Assembly: GCF_018332655.1 (NCBI RefSeq)
Contig: NZ_BOQL01000077.1
Coordinates: 1 to 64,000, forward strand
Source of the DNA: Actinoplanes auranticolor
Lineage (GTDB): Bacteria; Actinomycetota; Actinomycetes; Mycobacteriales; Micromonosporaceae
Reading direction: 5' to 3'
Length of the DNA: 64,000 nt
In this document: positions 50,761 through 59,489 of the stretch, one piece after another
Position numbering within the stretch: position 1 is the stretch's first letter
How the letters are laid out: each line of letters starts with the position of its first letter
Program-made: the position numbers and the translations under genes
The notes under the pieces: generated by a model
Databases searched by the model: none
What the model was told of the DNA's origin: nothing
What the model saw: only the letters and a program-made list of their open reading frames with translations

Positions 50761-51404
50761 TGCGCGTCGACGGTATGCAGGTCCGCCATGCTCACCGTGG
50801 TGGTGCCCGCCGCGGCCGCGAACGCGTCGTCGTGGCTGGCCATCAGCACCGTGCCGCCGTCGGCGAGATAGTCGTGCAGCAGGCCCGCCACCAGCGCCCG
50901 GCCCTCGGGGTCGAGCCGCTGCTCCGGCTCGTCCAGGATCAGCAACCGGCTCGGCCGCAGGAACGCCAGCGCCAGCGTGAGGCGCTGTTTCTGCCCCGAC
51001 GACAGCGAGGGCGGGATGGCGTCGGCATGCGAGGCGATGCCGAAGCGGTCCAGCGTCTCGTCCATCCCGGCCGCCGCCGGGTCCAGGCCGTGGGCCCGGC
51101 AGACCAGCTCGGCGTGCTCCCGCGCGGTCAGGCCCGGATACCAGGTCGGCGGCTCCACGGTGGTGACCACGGCCCGCCAGAACTCCGGTGTGGACCCGGG
51201 CGGGGCGCCGAAGATCTCGATCTCACCCGCGTCGGGGCGCTGCAGGCTCGCCACGCAGCGCAGCAGCGTCGACTTGCCGATGCCGTTCTCGCCGATCACG
51301 CAGACGCCGGCGCCGACCGGCACGGTGAGCCGGACGTCCACCAGCACGGGCGTGGAGCCGTAGCTCACCGACAGGTCGCGGACCTCGATAGCGGAATGAT
51401 CCAC
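50757..51404 (-). CDS. ABC transporter ATPase
   Basis: A 215-residue ATP-binding subunit: Walker A GENGIGKSTLLRCV, signature LSSGQKQRLTLALA, Walker B LLILDEPEQRLDP and switch MASHDDAF. The signature has S in place of the usual first G, and the D-loop region (EQRLDP) departs from the TGLDP norm; both are tolerated in exporter ATPases. GTG start with a leaderless TAGCGT promoter on the minus strand. Confidence 0.9.
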   Translation of the reverse strand: MDHSAIEVRDLSVSYGSTPVLVDVRLTVPVGAGVCVIGENGIGKSTLLRCVASLQRPDAGEIEIFGAPPGSTPEFWRAVVTTVEPPTWYPGLTAREHAELVCRAHGLDPAAAGMDETLDRFGIASHADAIPPSLSSGQKQRLTLALAFLRPSRLLILDEPEQRLDPEGRALVAGLLHDYLADGGTVLMASHDDAFAAAAGTTTVSMADLHTVDAQ

Positions 51405-51411
51405 CGGGGTG

Positions 51412-51417
51412 ACGCTA
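51412..51417 (-). promoter_or_regulatory. -10 element TAGCGT of the second ABC operon
   Basis: Minus-strand TAGCGT, 7 nt, GTG 51404, with no Shine-Dalgarno. Lies in the 24-bp gap after the aldehyde dehydrogenase gene. Confidence 0.5.
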
Positions 51418-51428
51418 GCAAACAGGTT

Positions 51429-52922
51429 TTACGGGCGGCGGCCGTACAGGAGCTTGACGGCCTTGACGATTCTGCCGACCTGGGCCGGGGTGCGCTCGAA
51501 GGTCATCGCGGGCAGCAGCGACGGTCCCCGCCGTACGGTGATCGACTTGGCCCGGCCGAACTCGCGCAGCCCGTCCTCGCCGTGGATGCGCCCGAAGCCG
51601 GAGTCGCCGACCCCGCCGAACGGCAGCGTGGCCATCCCCACGAAGCTCAGCGTCGAGTTCACCGCCACCATGCCGGTGTGCAGGCGCCGGGCGATCCGGA
51701 TCCCGTTGGCCTTGCCGAAGACCGCCCCGCCCAGCCCGTACGGCAGTGCGTTGGCCCGGCTGATCGCCTCCTCGGCGTCGGCCACCTTGGTGATGGTGAC
51801 CGTGGGACCGAAGGTCTCCTCGCGGATCGCGGCGGAGCTCTCCGGCACGTCGACCAGCACGGTCGGGGCGACGTTGGGCGGCTGCACCGCGCCGGCCCCA
51901 CCGAGCAGGGCCCGGCCGCCGTCGGCGAGCGCGTCGTCGATGTGCCGGCGGATGACGTCCACCTGGCCCGGCATGGTGATCGGCCCGATCTCCTCGCCGA
52001 GGCGCAGCTTGCCGGCCTTCTCCACCACGGCCGCGACGAAGGCGTCGTAGACCGGCGCCACCGCGTAGACCCGCTCGATGCCGATGCAGGTCTGCCCGGC
52101 GTTGGTCATCGAGCCCCAGACGGCCGCCTCGGCCGCGGCGTTCACGTCCGCGTCGGCGTCCACGATCAGCGCGTCCTTGCCGCCGGCCTCCAGCACCACC
52201 GGGGTGAGCGTCTCGGCGCAGGCGGCCATGACCTTCTTCGCCGTGGCGGTGGAACCGGTGAAGGAGACCTTGCCGACCCCGGAGCGGCACAGCGCGGCGC
52301 CGACGTCCCCGAGGCCGTGCACGACCTGGAACACCGGCTCCTCGGGGACGATCTCGGCGAAGGTGTCGGCCAGCCACTGGCCCACCGCGGGGGTGTACTC
52401 GCTGGGCTTGAGCACGACCGCGTTGCCGGCGGCCAGCGCGCCGCTGATCGGGCCCAGCGGCGTGAGGATGGGGTAGTTCCACGGGCCGATGACGCCGACC
52501 ACGCCGTACGGCTGGTACTCCAGGTGGCCCGAGTGCTCGGCGACCAGCAGCCGGGTCCGCATCCGGCGGGGGCCCAGCACGCGCTTGGCGTTGCGGGCGG
52601 CCCAGTCGATGTGCTCGATGGCCGCGGTGGCCTCGACGATGGCGTCGGCCAGCGGCTTGCCGGTCTCCGCGTGGGTCAGCGTGGCCAGCTCCTCGATGCG
52701 CTCGGCGAGCAGGGCCCGCCAGCGCAGCAGCCGCGTCCGGCGGCCGTCGAAGTTGAGGCCGGCCCACCAGGCGCCGGCGGTGCGGGCACGCTCCACGGCG
52801 GCCTCGACCCCCTTGCCGTCCGAGATCGGGACGCGGCCCGCCTCGACACCGGTCGCAGGGCTGGTCGAGACGAGGAAGCCGTCCTCGACCACGGGCATGC
52901 CGGGAGTACGGGTAGCCGTCAT
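51429..52922 (-). CDS. Aldehyde dehydrogenase (succinate-semialdehyde type)
   Basis: A 497-residue NAD(P)-dependent aldehyde dehydrogenase. Active Glu in VVLEAGGKDALIV and active Cys in NAGQTCIGIERVY; GPWNYPILTPLGP and KPSEYTP are cofactor-binding segments. The C-terminal PFGGVGDSGFGRIHG is standard, but the last 30 residues (LPAMTFERTPAQVGRIVKAVKLL) are a basic amphipathic extension of the type seen in membrane-associated class-3 enzymes. Related to succinate-semialdehyde dehydrogenases; substrate uncertain. Start ATG 52922 follows TAGACT at 7 nt; the longer frame to 52943 would run through the promoter. Confidence 0.9.
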   Translation of the reverse strand: MTATRTPGMPVVEDGFLVSTSPATGVEAGRVPISDGKGVEAAVERARTAGAWWAGLNFDGRRTRLLRWRALLAERIEELATLTHAETGKPLADAIVEATAAIEHIDWAARNAKRVLGPRRMRTRLLVAEHSGHLEYQPYGVVGVIGPWNYPILTPLGPISGALAAGNAVVLKPSEYTPAVGQWLADTFAEIVPEEPVFQVVHGLGDVGAALCRSGVGKVSFTGSTATAKKVMAACAETLTPVVLEAGGKDALIVDADADVNAAAEAAVWGSMTNAGQTCIGIERVYAVAPVYDAFVAAVVEKAGKLRLGEEIGPITMPGQVDVIRRHIDDALADGGRALLGGAGAVQPPNVAPTVLVDVPESSAAIREETFGPTVTITKVADAEEAISRANALPYGLGGAVFGKANGIRIARRLHTGMVAVNSTLSFVGMATLPFGGVGDSGFGRIHGEDGLREFGRAKSITVRRGPSLLPAMTFERTPAQVGRIVKAVKLLYGRRP

Positions 52923-52929
52923 GAACGTG

Positions 52930-52935
52930 AGTCTA
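52930..52935 (-). promoter_or_regulatory. -10 element TAGACT of the aldehyde dehydrogenase gene
   Basis: Minus-strand TAGACT, 7 nt, ATG 52922. Leaderless layout. Confidence 0.5.
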
Positions 52936-52965
52936 AGTCGCATTCAGCGTGCCGCACCTCACACG

Positions 52966-52971
52966 TACGCT
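52966..52971 (+). promoter_or_regulatory. -10 element TACGCT, divergent leaderless start
   Basis: TACGCT, 8 nt, GTG 52980. Only 30 bp separate it from the -10 of the divergent dehydrogenase gene. Confidence 0.45.
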
Positions 52972-52979
52972 TGATTATC

Positions 52980-53315
52980 GTGAGTCCTCGCCGTAACCGC
53001 CCCCGTCGCGACACCGCGTCCGCGCCGCTGGGTGACGAGCGCACCCGCAAGGGCATCGAGGGCGTCCAGCAGTACCAGGACGGCGAGTGGATGGTCCGGT
53101 CGATCTTCGGCGGCGCGGCCACCAAGACGTACCGCTGCCCCGGCTGCATGCAGGAGATCCGCCCGGGCGTCGCGCACATCGTGGCCTGGCCGGCCGACGA
53201 GCGCGGGGACGAGAGCGACCGGCGGCACTGGCACACCGGCTGCTGGCGCGCCCGGGACCGGCGCAGCCCGGGTGTGGAGCGCTCGCGCAACGCCCCCCGC
53301 TATGGGCGAGGATAG
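52980..53315 (+). CDS. Small zinc-site protein
   Basis: A 111-residue basic protein. CPGCMQEIRPGVAHIVAW with HWHTGCWRARDR supplies CxxC and HxxxC pairs that look like a treble-clef zinc site. The N-terminus is Arg/Pro-rich (SPRRNRPRRDTAS). Actinobacterial homologues are often labelled ATP/GTP-binding without good reason; there is no P-loop. It may bind nucleic acid. Close upstream neighbour (48 bp) of the hydrolase gene and probably co-transcribed. Confidence 0.75.
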   Translation: MSPRRNRPRRDTASAPLGDERTRKGIEGVQQYQDGEWMVRSIFGGAATKTYRCPGCMQEIRPGVAHIVAWPADERGDESDRRHWHTGCWRARDRRSPGVERSRNAPRYGRG

Positions 53316-53363
53316 CCATCCGACCGCCCCACCCGCCGCCCAGAGAAGGACTGAAGGCTTTCC

Positions 53364-54164
53364 ATGACCAATCAGATCCGTGCCAACTCCGTGCTGCCCG
53401 CCCGGCGCGAGGACATCACCTTGCACACCGCCGACGGGCTCACCCTGGTCGGCGAGCTGGCCAGGCCGGAGTCCGGCGAGCCCGTGGCCACGCTGATCTG
53501 CCTGCACCCGCTGCCGACCCACGGCGGGATGATGGACAGCCATGTCTTCCGCAAGGCGGCCTGGCGGCTCCCCGCGCTGGCCGGGGTCGCGGTGCTGCGG
53601 TTCAACACCCGGGGCACGTCCAGCGTGCGCGGCACCAGCGAGGGCGAGTTCTCCTCGGGCGTCGACGAGCGCTTCGACGTCGCCGCCGCGATCGAGTACG
53701 CGGAGTTCCACGACCTGCCGAACGTCTGGCTGATCGGCTGGTCCTTCGGCACCGACCTGACGCTGATGCACGGGCTCGACCCGGCCGTCACGGGCGCGAT
53801 CCTGCTGTCCCCGCCGCTGCGCTTCTCCCAGCCCGACCATCTCGCCGCCTGGGCCGCCGGCGGCAAGCCGCTGACCGCGCTCGTGCCCGAGTTCGACGAC
53901 TATCTGCGGCCGGCCGAGGCCGAATCGCGCTTCGCGGAGATCCCGCAGGCCGAGGTCGTCGGGGTGCCGGGCGCCAAGCACCTGTGGGTCGGCGACGCGG
54001 AGAAGGTGCTGGACGAGATCGTGCGGCGGGTCGCCCCCGACGTGCCGGTGCCGCTGCCGCGGACCTGGGACGGGCCGATCGAGTCGGGCGACACGAACGC
54101 GTACGCCGACCGTACGGTGGCCGCCTTCGCCGACGTGCCCGTGCCCAAGCCGCTCGCCGACTGA
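53364..54164 (+). CDS. Alpha/beta hydrolase
   Basis: A 266-residue serine hydrolase fold. The nucleophile elbow is GWSFGTDL (Ser in GxSxG), the oxyanion HP pair is LHPLPTHGGMMDS, and PGAKHLWVGD supplies the catalytic His. The absence of a signal peptide places it in the cytoplasm. Resembles the YtpA/alpha-beta hydrolases of the CocE-like class acting on short acyl or carbon-carbon bonds; the substrate is not evident. ATG start preceded by AGAAGGACTGAAGG. Confidence 0.85.
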   Translation: MTNQIRANSVLPARREDITLHTADGLTLVGELARPESGEPVATLICLHPLPTHGGMMDSHVFRKAAWRLPALAGVAVLRFNTRGTSSVRGTSEGEFSSGVDERFDVAAAIEYAEFHDLPNVWLIGWSFGTDLTLMHGLDPAVTGAILLSPPLRFSQPDHLAAWAAGGKPLTALVPEFDDYLRPAEAESRFAEIPQAEVVGVPGAKHLWVGDAEKVLDEIVRRVAPDVPVPLPRTWDGPIESGDTNAYADRTVAAFADVPVPKPLAD

Positions 54165-54204
54165 CTGGGCCGACCCGCGGCGGAAAACCCGGGCGAAGTT
54201 CGCG

Positions 54205-55386
54205 CTATTTGTTCTCCATGCTGGGTTTCACGACCTCGCGCACGGTCAACTGGATCGCCGCGACCATCGGGATCGCGATCAGCGCGCCGATCACCCCGAA
54301 GAGCCCCACACCCAGCAGCGCGGCCGTCACAGCGGCCACGTCGCTGACCTTCACCGAACGGCGCATCACGTTCGGATAGATCAGGTAGTTCTCCACCTGC
54401 TGGTAGATCAGGAAGAAGACGATGCACCCGATGCCGGCCGGCAGGGAGGCGGCCAGGCCGACCAAGCTGACGATGACCGCGCCGAGCGTGGCGCCGATCT
54501 GCGGGATCAGGTCACAGACGGCCACCACCACCGCCAGCGCGAACGGGTAGGCCAGCCCGACGATCATGGCGAACACCCAGGTGCTCAGCCCGGCCAGCAC
54601 GGCGATGGCGATCGCGCCGACCATGTACGCCCCGACCTTGCCCAGGATCTCGTCGGTGAGCAGCCGCACCCGCTGCCGCCGCGAGCGCGGGACCAGGGCG
54701 TACCCGCCTTCCTTGATCCGGTCGAACGCCGCCAGGAAGTAGATGACCAGCACCAGCACGGTCAGCACGTTGAAGATCGTGCCGAAGAGCAGCCGGGCGC
54801 CGCCGACCACGCCGCCCAGCGCGTTGGTGACCGTGCCCGCGTCCAGGGCGCCCTGCACCTTGGCCAGGATGTCGTACTGCTGGACCAGGTCGCGGACCGA
54901 TTCGTTGCGCTGGAGGCTCTCGATGTAGCCCGGCACGTTCTCGATCAGCTGACCGGTCTGGGTGACCAGCGGTGGCACCAGCGCGAAGACGCCGCCGCAG
55001 AGCAGCAGCACGACCGCCAGCGCGATGACCGTCACGGCCAGGCCACGCGGGAGCCCCCAGCGGCGGAGCCGGCTGACGGCCGGGTTGAGGCCGATCGCCA
55101 GGAACAGCGCGATGAAGATGAGCACCAGGATCGACGCCGCGTTGCGCAGGCCGAGGAAGATCCCGTACGCCGTCAGCAGGCCCAGCCCGCCGAGCAACCC
55201 CACCAGGAACGGGTTGCGCCGGTTGAGCGGGCGGCCGGGCGCACCGAACTGCCCGTCACGGTCCGGCTCGGCGGCGGGCCGCTGGGCGGCGGGCGGCTGG
55301 GCGGGCGGCTCCGGCTCGGCGGCGGGCGGCGGCGCTGCTGGTGGGGCGGCGTCGTCCTCGACCGGGCGGGGCTCGTCGGCCGTCAC
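54205..55386 (-). CDS. AI-2E (PerM) family transporter
   Basis: A 393-residue membrane protein. The first 55 residues are a Pro/Ala-rich cytoplasmic region (PPAAPPPAAEPEPPAQPPA); eight helices follow, in the PerM arrangement with a large loop after TM3 (QLIENVPGYIESLQRNESVR) and the conserved block PQIGATLGAVIVSLVGLAAS. Family members export AI-2, sodium or other small solutes; the role here is unknown. GTG 55386 is chosen for its GGAGG at 5-nt spacing. Convergent with the hydrolase. Confidence 0.87.
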   Translation of the reverse strand: MTADEPRPVEDDAAPPAAPPPAAEPEPPAQPPAAQRPAAEPDRDGQFGAPGRPLNRRNPFLVGLLGGLGLLTAYGIFLGLRNAASILVLIFIALFLAIGLNPAVSRLRRWGLPRGLAVTVIALAVVLLLCGGVFALVPPLVTQTGQLIENVPGYIESLQRNESVRDLVQQYDILAKVQGALDAGTVTNALGGVVGGARLLFGTIFNVLTVLVLVIYFLAAFDRIKEGGYALVPRSRRQRVRLLTDEILGKVGAYMVGAIAIAVLAGLSTWVFAMIVGLAYPFALAVVVAVCDLIPQIGATLGAVIVSLVGLAASLPAGIGCIVFFLIYQQVENYLIYPNVMRRSVKVSDVAAVTAALLGVGLFGVIGALIAIPMVAAIQLTVREVVKPSMENK

Positions 55387-55495
55387 CGGGACCTCCACAC
55401 AGGAACGTGGGAGGCCCGGGCAGCGGTGGACCACCGGTGCGGCGACCGGGACTTCCCGGCGCGCAATGTATCGGTACGGGTAAAGACCCCGCCGG

Positions 55496-57184
55496 TCAGT
55501 CGGCGTCGACGCCGACCCGGCTGCCGGCCGGGCGGGTGGTGACCTTGGCCGAGGCGCTCACCTTGGCCGGTGCCGGCGAACCGGGCGCCGCGGCCTTGTC
55601 GGCCGGCGCGGCCTTGTCGGCCGGTGCCGTCTTCTCAGCCGTCGCGGGCTTCTCCGGGGCGGCGTGCTGGCCGGCCGACGTCACCGAGGCCTGTCCCGTC
55701 GCCGTGGGGGGCTGAGTGGTCGAACGCTGGTCGGTCGGACCCTGAGCGTTTGCCGGCTGGCTGGTCGGACTCTGAGCGCTCGCCGGCTGGGCGGTCGACC
55801 CCTGGGCGCTTGCGGGCTGGGCGGTTGCAGGTCGGGCCGCTGGGGCCTGGGGAGCCGGGGTCTGGGGGGCCGGGCGCTGAGCGGCGGCCGGGCGCTGGGC
55901 GGTCGCGGACTGCTCCGGCCTGTCGTCCTCGTCGTCGTCGGGGTCCGGCGAGGCCGCGGCGGCGAGCACGGCGGCCGAGGCCAGTTCGGCGACGCGCTTG
56001 GCCTCCCGCTGCACCTGGCGGCGGACCTCGGTGGCGCGACGCTCGGCGGCCTCGCCGGCCCGCTTGGCCTCCTCGACGTGCACCAGCTCACGCTCGAGCT
56101 CCGCCTTGACGTCGGTCAGGCGCTGCTGGACGCGTTGGGTCTCCTGCTCGGCCTGCTGGGACCGCTCGACCGCGTCGGCTGCCTTCTTCTCGGCCTCGGT
56201 CACCTTGGCCTGCGCGGTGGCCAGGTCCCGGCCGGCCGCGGCGATCTTGTTCTGCTGGCCGGCGATCTCCTGGCGGATCGCGGTGGCCTGCTCGTCCGAG
56301 CGGCGCAGGACCTCCTCGGCGTACTTGTCGGCCTCGCTGCGCAGGTCGGCGCACTGCTTCTCGACCGCGGCGCGCATCTGCGTGAGCTCCTGGGTGAGCT
56401 CCTGGCGGCGCTGGGCGATCTCGCGGTCGACGGCAGCCTTCAGCTCGGTGCGCTCGCGGTCGGCCTCCGCGCGCTGCTTCGCCACGTCCTGCTGGGTCTT
56501 GTCCCGGAGGGCCTTGATCTCCTGATCGGCCTGCATCCGGGTGGACTTGACGTAGCCCTCGGCCTCGGCCCGCTGGCGCTGCACCTCGTGCGCGGCGCGC
56601 TCGGTGAGCTGCTGGGCCTCGGCGCGGGCCCGGGCGAGGGTGGACTCGGCCTCGGCGCGCAGCTGCTCGGCGGCCTGGCGGCTGCTCGCGACGGCCTTCT
56701 CGGCGGCGGCGCGGCGGGCGGCGTCGACCTTCTCCTCCTCGGCCCGGCGGGCGGCCAGGGTGATCTCGAAGTCGCGGATGCCGTCGTGGGCGTGCGCCTC
56801 GGCCTCGGCGCGGATCCGCTCGGCCTCGGCGAGCCGGGCGGCGATGTCGTCGGTGGCGGAGCTCTTGATGTCGGCGGCGACCTCCTCGGCCTTGGCGAGG
56901 ATCTCCTCCACCTTCGGCCCGAGGTGGCGGAAGGAGACCTCGGCCAGACCCGGCTGGCGCCGCGACTGGGCGGCCTCCTGCTGCAGGCGGTCGATCTGCC
57001 CGGCCATCGCCTGGATCTGCGAATAGGCCTGTTCACGCTCACTGACCAGGGCGGCGATCTCGTTCTCGGCCCGCGCGACGTAGCGCTCGACCTGCTTCTT
57101 CTCGTAACCCCGCAGGGCGGTCTCGAAGCTGGGCTCGGAGGCTGCGTCTCCACCGAGACCGAAGATTTCCCCGCCGTGCGACAT
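55496..57184 (-). CDS. DivIVA-domain coiled-coil protein (FilP position)
   Basis: About 562 residues. The N-terminus has a DivIVA-like tip (PSFETALRGYEKKQVERYVAR), followed by some 380 residues of nearly continuous heptad-rich helix (Ala, Glu, Arg, Gln) and a 120-residue Pro/Ala/Gln tail with repeated blocks such as PASAQGSTAQPASAQSPTSQ. By gene order it occupies the place of filP (SCO5396), an intermediate-filament-like cytoskeletal protein of Streptomyces that supports tip growth. Start uncertain among ATG 57184, 57193 and the frame beginning 57232. The disordered tail is not typical of FilP. Confidence 0.75.
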   Translation of the reverse strand: MSHGGEIFGLGGDAASEPSFETALRGYEKKQVERYVARAENEIAALVSEREQAYSQIQAMAGQIDRLQQEAAQSRRQPGLAEVSFRHLGPKVEEILAKAEEVAADIKSSATDDIAARLAEAERIRAEAEAHAHDGIRDFEITLAARRAEEEKVDAARRAAAEKAVASSRQAAEQLRAEAESTLARARAEAQQLTERAAHEVQRQRAEAEGYVKSTRMQADQEIKALRDKTQQDVAKQRAEADRERTELKAAVDREIAQRRQELTQELTQMRAAVEKQCADLRSEADKYAEEVLRRSDEQATAIRQEIAGQQNKIAAAGRDLATAQAKVTEAEKKAADAVERSQQAEQETQRVQQRLTDVKAELERELVHVEEAKRAGEAAERRATEVRRQVQREAKRVAELASAAVLAAAASPDPDDDEDDRPEQSATAQRPAAAQRPAPQTPAPQAPAARPATAQPASAQGSTAQPASAQSPTSQPANAQGPTDQRSTTQPPTATGQASVTSAGQHAAPEKPATAEKTAPADKAAPADKAAAPGSPAPAKVSASAKVTTRPAGSRVGVDAD

Positions 57185-57288
57185 ACTTTCCATCCTCACA
57201 TACGCATCGTCCCGTGACGTGTCGATACACACCGGCCTGGCGGGACTATGCGTCTGGTTGCGATTTGTCTGTACTCAGGCTACTGGCG

Positions 57289-57329
57289 GAAACAAACGGG
57301 CCGTACCGGAGGACTCCGGTACGGCCCGT
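57289..57329 (-). terminator. Intrinsic terminator of the second coiled-coil gene
   Basis: A perfect 14-bp stem (ACGGGCCGTACCGG / CCGGTACGGCCCGT, 6-nt loop). On the minus strand it is followed by TTTGTTT, so it ends transcription of the gene at 57415-58713 and not the reverse. Confidence 0.8.
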
Positions 57330-57414
57330 TGATGCTTCGCCCAGCCCACCCGGTCGTCTCCACCGTGGCGCACACCTCGGGGCGGCGCAACCGGGGACCC
57401 GGGTGGTGAACGAC

Positions 57415-58713
57415 TCAGCTCGTCTTGGCAACCGCCTCGGTCTTGCCGGCGTCGCCGGCCTCGGCCGGACGCTGGGCCGGGGCGTCCGCCTTGGCCTCGG
57501 CCTGCTTGACGGCCTCGGCCGCCTTGGCCGCCGCACCGACTGTCGGCACCAGGCCGGAGAGGCCGGAGAGCATCTGGCCGAGCTGGTTGGTGACGGCGTC
57601 CTTCTGCCGGGTCAGGTCCTCGACCTCGCGCTTGGCGGCCTGCGTGGTGAGCTCGGCCTCGGTACGCGCCTCGCTGAGCAGCCGCTGCGACTCGGAGCGG
57701 GCCTCGGTGACCGTCTTCTCCGCGAGGGCGCGGGCCTTCTCGACGGTCTCGACGGCGGTGCGCTCGGACTCGACCCGGCGGCTCTCGGCGCGCTGCTCGA
57801 TCTCCTTGGCCCGGTCCTCGGCCGCGCGGGCCCGCTCCTCGGCCTCGGCCACCATCTTCTGGGTGGCGCTGACCTGGGCGGCGTGCCGCTGCGACTCCTC
57901 GCGCTCGCTCTTCTCCCGGCGCTCGGCGGTCTCCAGCGCGAGGGCCTGCAGGTCCTTGTCGCGCTTGTCGCGGGCGTCGGTGAGCATCTTGGTGGCTTCG
58001 GCGCGCTTCTCCTCGGCCTCGCGGGCCGCCTTCGCGCGCAGCTGGGTGATCTCCCGCTCGGCGGTGGCCCGCAGCGAGGCGACCTCGCGCTCGACGGTCG
58101 ACTTGAGCTCGGCGACCTCGTGCGCGGTGACCGTGCGCAGCTGCTTGGTCTCGCGGTCGGCGTCGGACCGCAGGGTGTCGGCCTCGCGCCGGGCCTGCAC
58201 CCTGTTCTCCGCGGCCTCGCGCTCGGCCTGCGTGCGGACCTGCCCCGCCTCACGCTCGGCAGTCGCCTTCATCGCGGCGGCCTCGGCCCGGGCCTTGTCG
58301 GTGATCTCGCGGGCCTCGAGGCGCGCGGCGGAGAGGATGCCCTCGGACTCCCGCTTGGCCTCGCTGCGGTGGTCGTTGGCCTGTTCCTCGGCCAGCCGCA
58401 GGATCTGCTCGACCCGGGTGCCCAGCCCGGAGAGGGTCGGCCGGTTGTTCTCCTCGAGGAGCTTGTTGCTGTCGGCCAGCTTCTGCTCGAGGGCGTTGAG
58501 GCGCTGCTCCGCCTGGCGCAGCCGGCGCTGCGCGTCGTTCATCCGCTGTTCGGCCTCGCCGCGGGCCTGCTCGGACTGGTTCAGGGCGGCGATGAGCCTG
58601 CCGAGGTGGGCGTCCACCTGTCCGCGGTCGTATCCACGCAGGACAACAGTGAAGTCGTGCTGCGAATTTGCGGTCTCGAAGAACGCGAGATTGGCATCCT
58701 GCTGCTGGGGCAT
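57415..58713 (-). CDS. DivIVA-domain coiled-coil protein (short Scy position)
   Basis: A 432-residue protein. FTVVLRGYDRGQVDAHLGRLIA is an intact DivIVA N-terminal motif; a long coiled coil follows (EAAAMKATAEREAGQVRTQ and many AEREA-type heptads) with a short tail. It sits where Streptomyces has scy (SCO5397), whose product is about 1300 residues and organises the hyphal tip; here only the first third's length is present. Two tandem DivIVA-like genes therefore persist in a different size balance. ATG 58713 follows CAGTAT at 6 nt on the minus strand, the relaxed leaderless layout. Confidence 0.75.
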   Translation of the reverse strand: MPQQQDANLAFFETANSQHDFTVVLRGYDRGQVDAHLGRLIAALNQSEQARGEAEQRMNDAQRRLRQAEQRLNALEQKLADSNKLLEENNRPTLSGLGTRVEQILRLAEEQANDHRSEAKRESEGILSAARLEAREITDKARAEAAAMKATAEREAGQVRTQAEREAAENRVQARREADTLRSDADRETKQLRTVTAHEVAELKSTVEREVASLRATAEREITQLRAKAAREAEEKRAEATKMLTDARDKRDKDLQALALETAERREKSEREESQRHAAQVSATQKMVAEAEERARAAEDRAKEIEQRAESRRVESERTAVETVEKARALAEKTVTEARSESQRLLSEARTEAELTTQAAKREVEDLTRQKDAVTNQLGQMLSGLSGLVPTVGAAAKAAEAVKQAEAKADAPAQRPAEAGDAGKTEAVAKTS

Positions 58714-58993
58714 TGGGACATACTGGCAGACCCCCCAGGGGGCCACGCAAGACCGTACGGGCCGGGTATTCCGCCCTGTGATCACCTTCTGCCCGCCCGC
58801 CGAGGGCGGATGTCGGCCGTTCGGGTGGCATCGAAGGGCGCCTGCCCGCGCAGCGTTGCCGCGCCACTACCTGCTGTGCCGTCCCGAAGCGAAAGATCGT
58901 CCCACAGGGCCACCGGTCGCCGCTGCGCGATGGTCACGATCCTGCCAGTCAGCAGCCCTGCCGTCAGGATGTTTCACCCGCAAGGCGTACGAA

Positions 58994-59428
58994 TCAGGCA
59001 GGCTCCACCAACTCCACCAGAACGCCCCCGGCGTCCTTGGGGTGCACGAAGTTGATCCGTGAGCCGGCCGTCCCGCGCCGCGGCTCGTCATAGAGCAGTC
59101 GCAGCCCGCGGGCGCGCAGGGCGGCGGCGGCCGCGTCGACGTCGGCCACCGTGTAGGCGAGCTGCTGCAGGCCGGGGCCGCTGCGATCGAGGAACTTCGC
59201 GATCGCGGAGTCGGGGCGCAGCGGGGCGAGCAGCTGGATCCGGGCACCCGTGCCGTCGTCGCCGGCGGCCAGCATCGCCTCGCGGACGCCCTGCTCCTCG
59301 TTCGTCTCCTGGTGAACGCACCGCAGGCCGAAGGCCCGGTCGTAGAAGGCGATCGCTTCGTCCAGGTCGGCCACGGCGATCCCGACGTGATCGACTCGCA
59401 GCAGGCCCACGGGCGGCAGAGAATCCAT
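58994..59428 (-). CDS. mce: Methylmalonyl-CoA epimerase
   Basis: A 144-residue vicinal-oxygen-chelate enzyme converting (2S)- and (2R)-methylmalonyl-CoA. Two beta-alpha modules: VDHVGIAVADLDEAIAFYDR with the first metal His, and GLQQLAYTVADVDAAAAALR and INFVHPKDAGGVLVELVE with the second His and Glu. Links propionate oxidation to the B12-dependent mutase. TACACT with 7 nt to the ATG on the minus strand. Divergent from the thiolase gene; the 280 bp between its stop and the coiled-coil gene contain no feature I can name. Confidence 0.93.
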   Translation of the reverse strand: MDSLPPVGLLRVDHVGIAVADLDEAIAFYDRAFGLRCVHQETNEEQGVREAMLAAGDDGTGARIQLLAPLRPDSAIAKFLDRSGPGLQQLAYTVADVDAAAAALRARGLRLLYDEPRRGTAGSRINFVHPKDAGGVLVELVEPA

Positions 59429-59435
59429 GCTGGAG

Positions 59436-59441
59436 AGTGTA
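59436..59441 (-). promoter_or_regulatory. -10 element TACACT of the epimerase gene
   Basis: Minus-strand TACACT, 7 nt, ATG 59428. Also, TAGGCT on the plus strand at 59444-59449 may serve the thiolase gene, so the two promoters abut. Confidence 0.5.
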
Positions 59442-59489
59442 CTAGGCTGTACTTAACCATCGTTCAGGCCCATAGAAAGCGAAGCTCCC

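Noticed and set aside
50775..53315. 846-codon plus-strand frame over the ABC ATPase and dehydrogenase genes
   Set aside because: Only its last 111 codons form a real gene (start GTG 52980); the rest is antisense shadow.
58714..58993. Gene between the coiled-coil and epimerase genes
   Set aside because: Frames crossing this gap lack starts, ribosome sites and domains.
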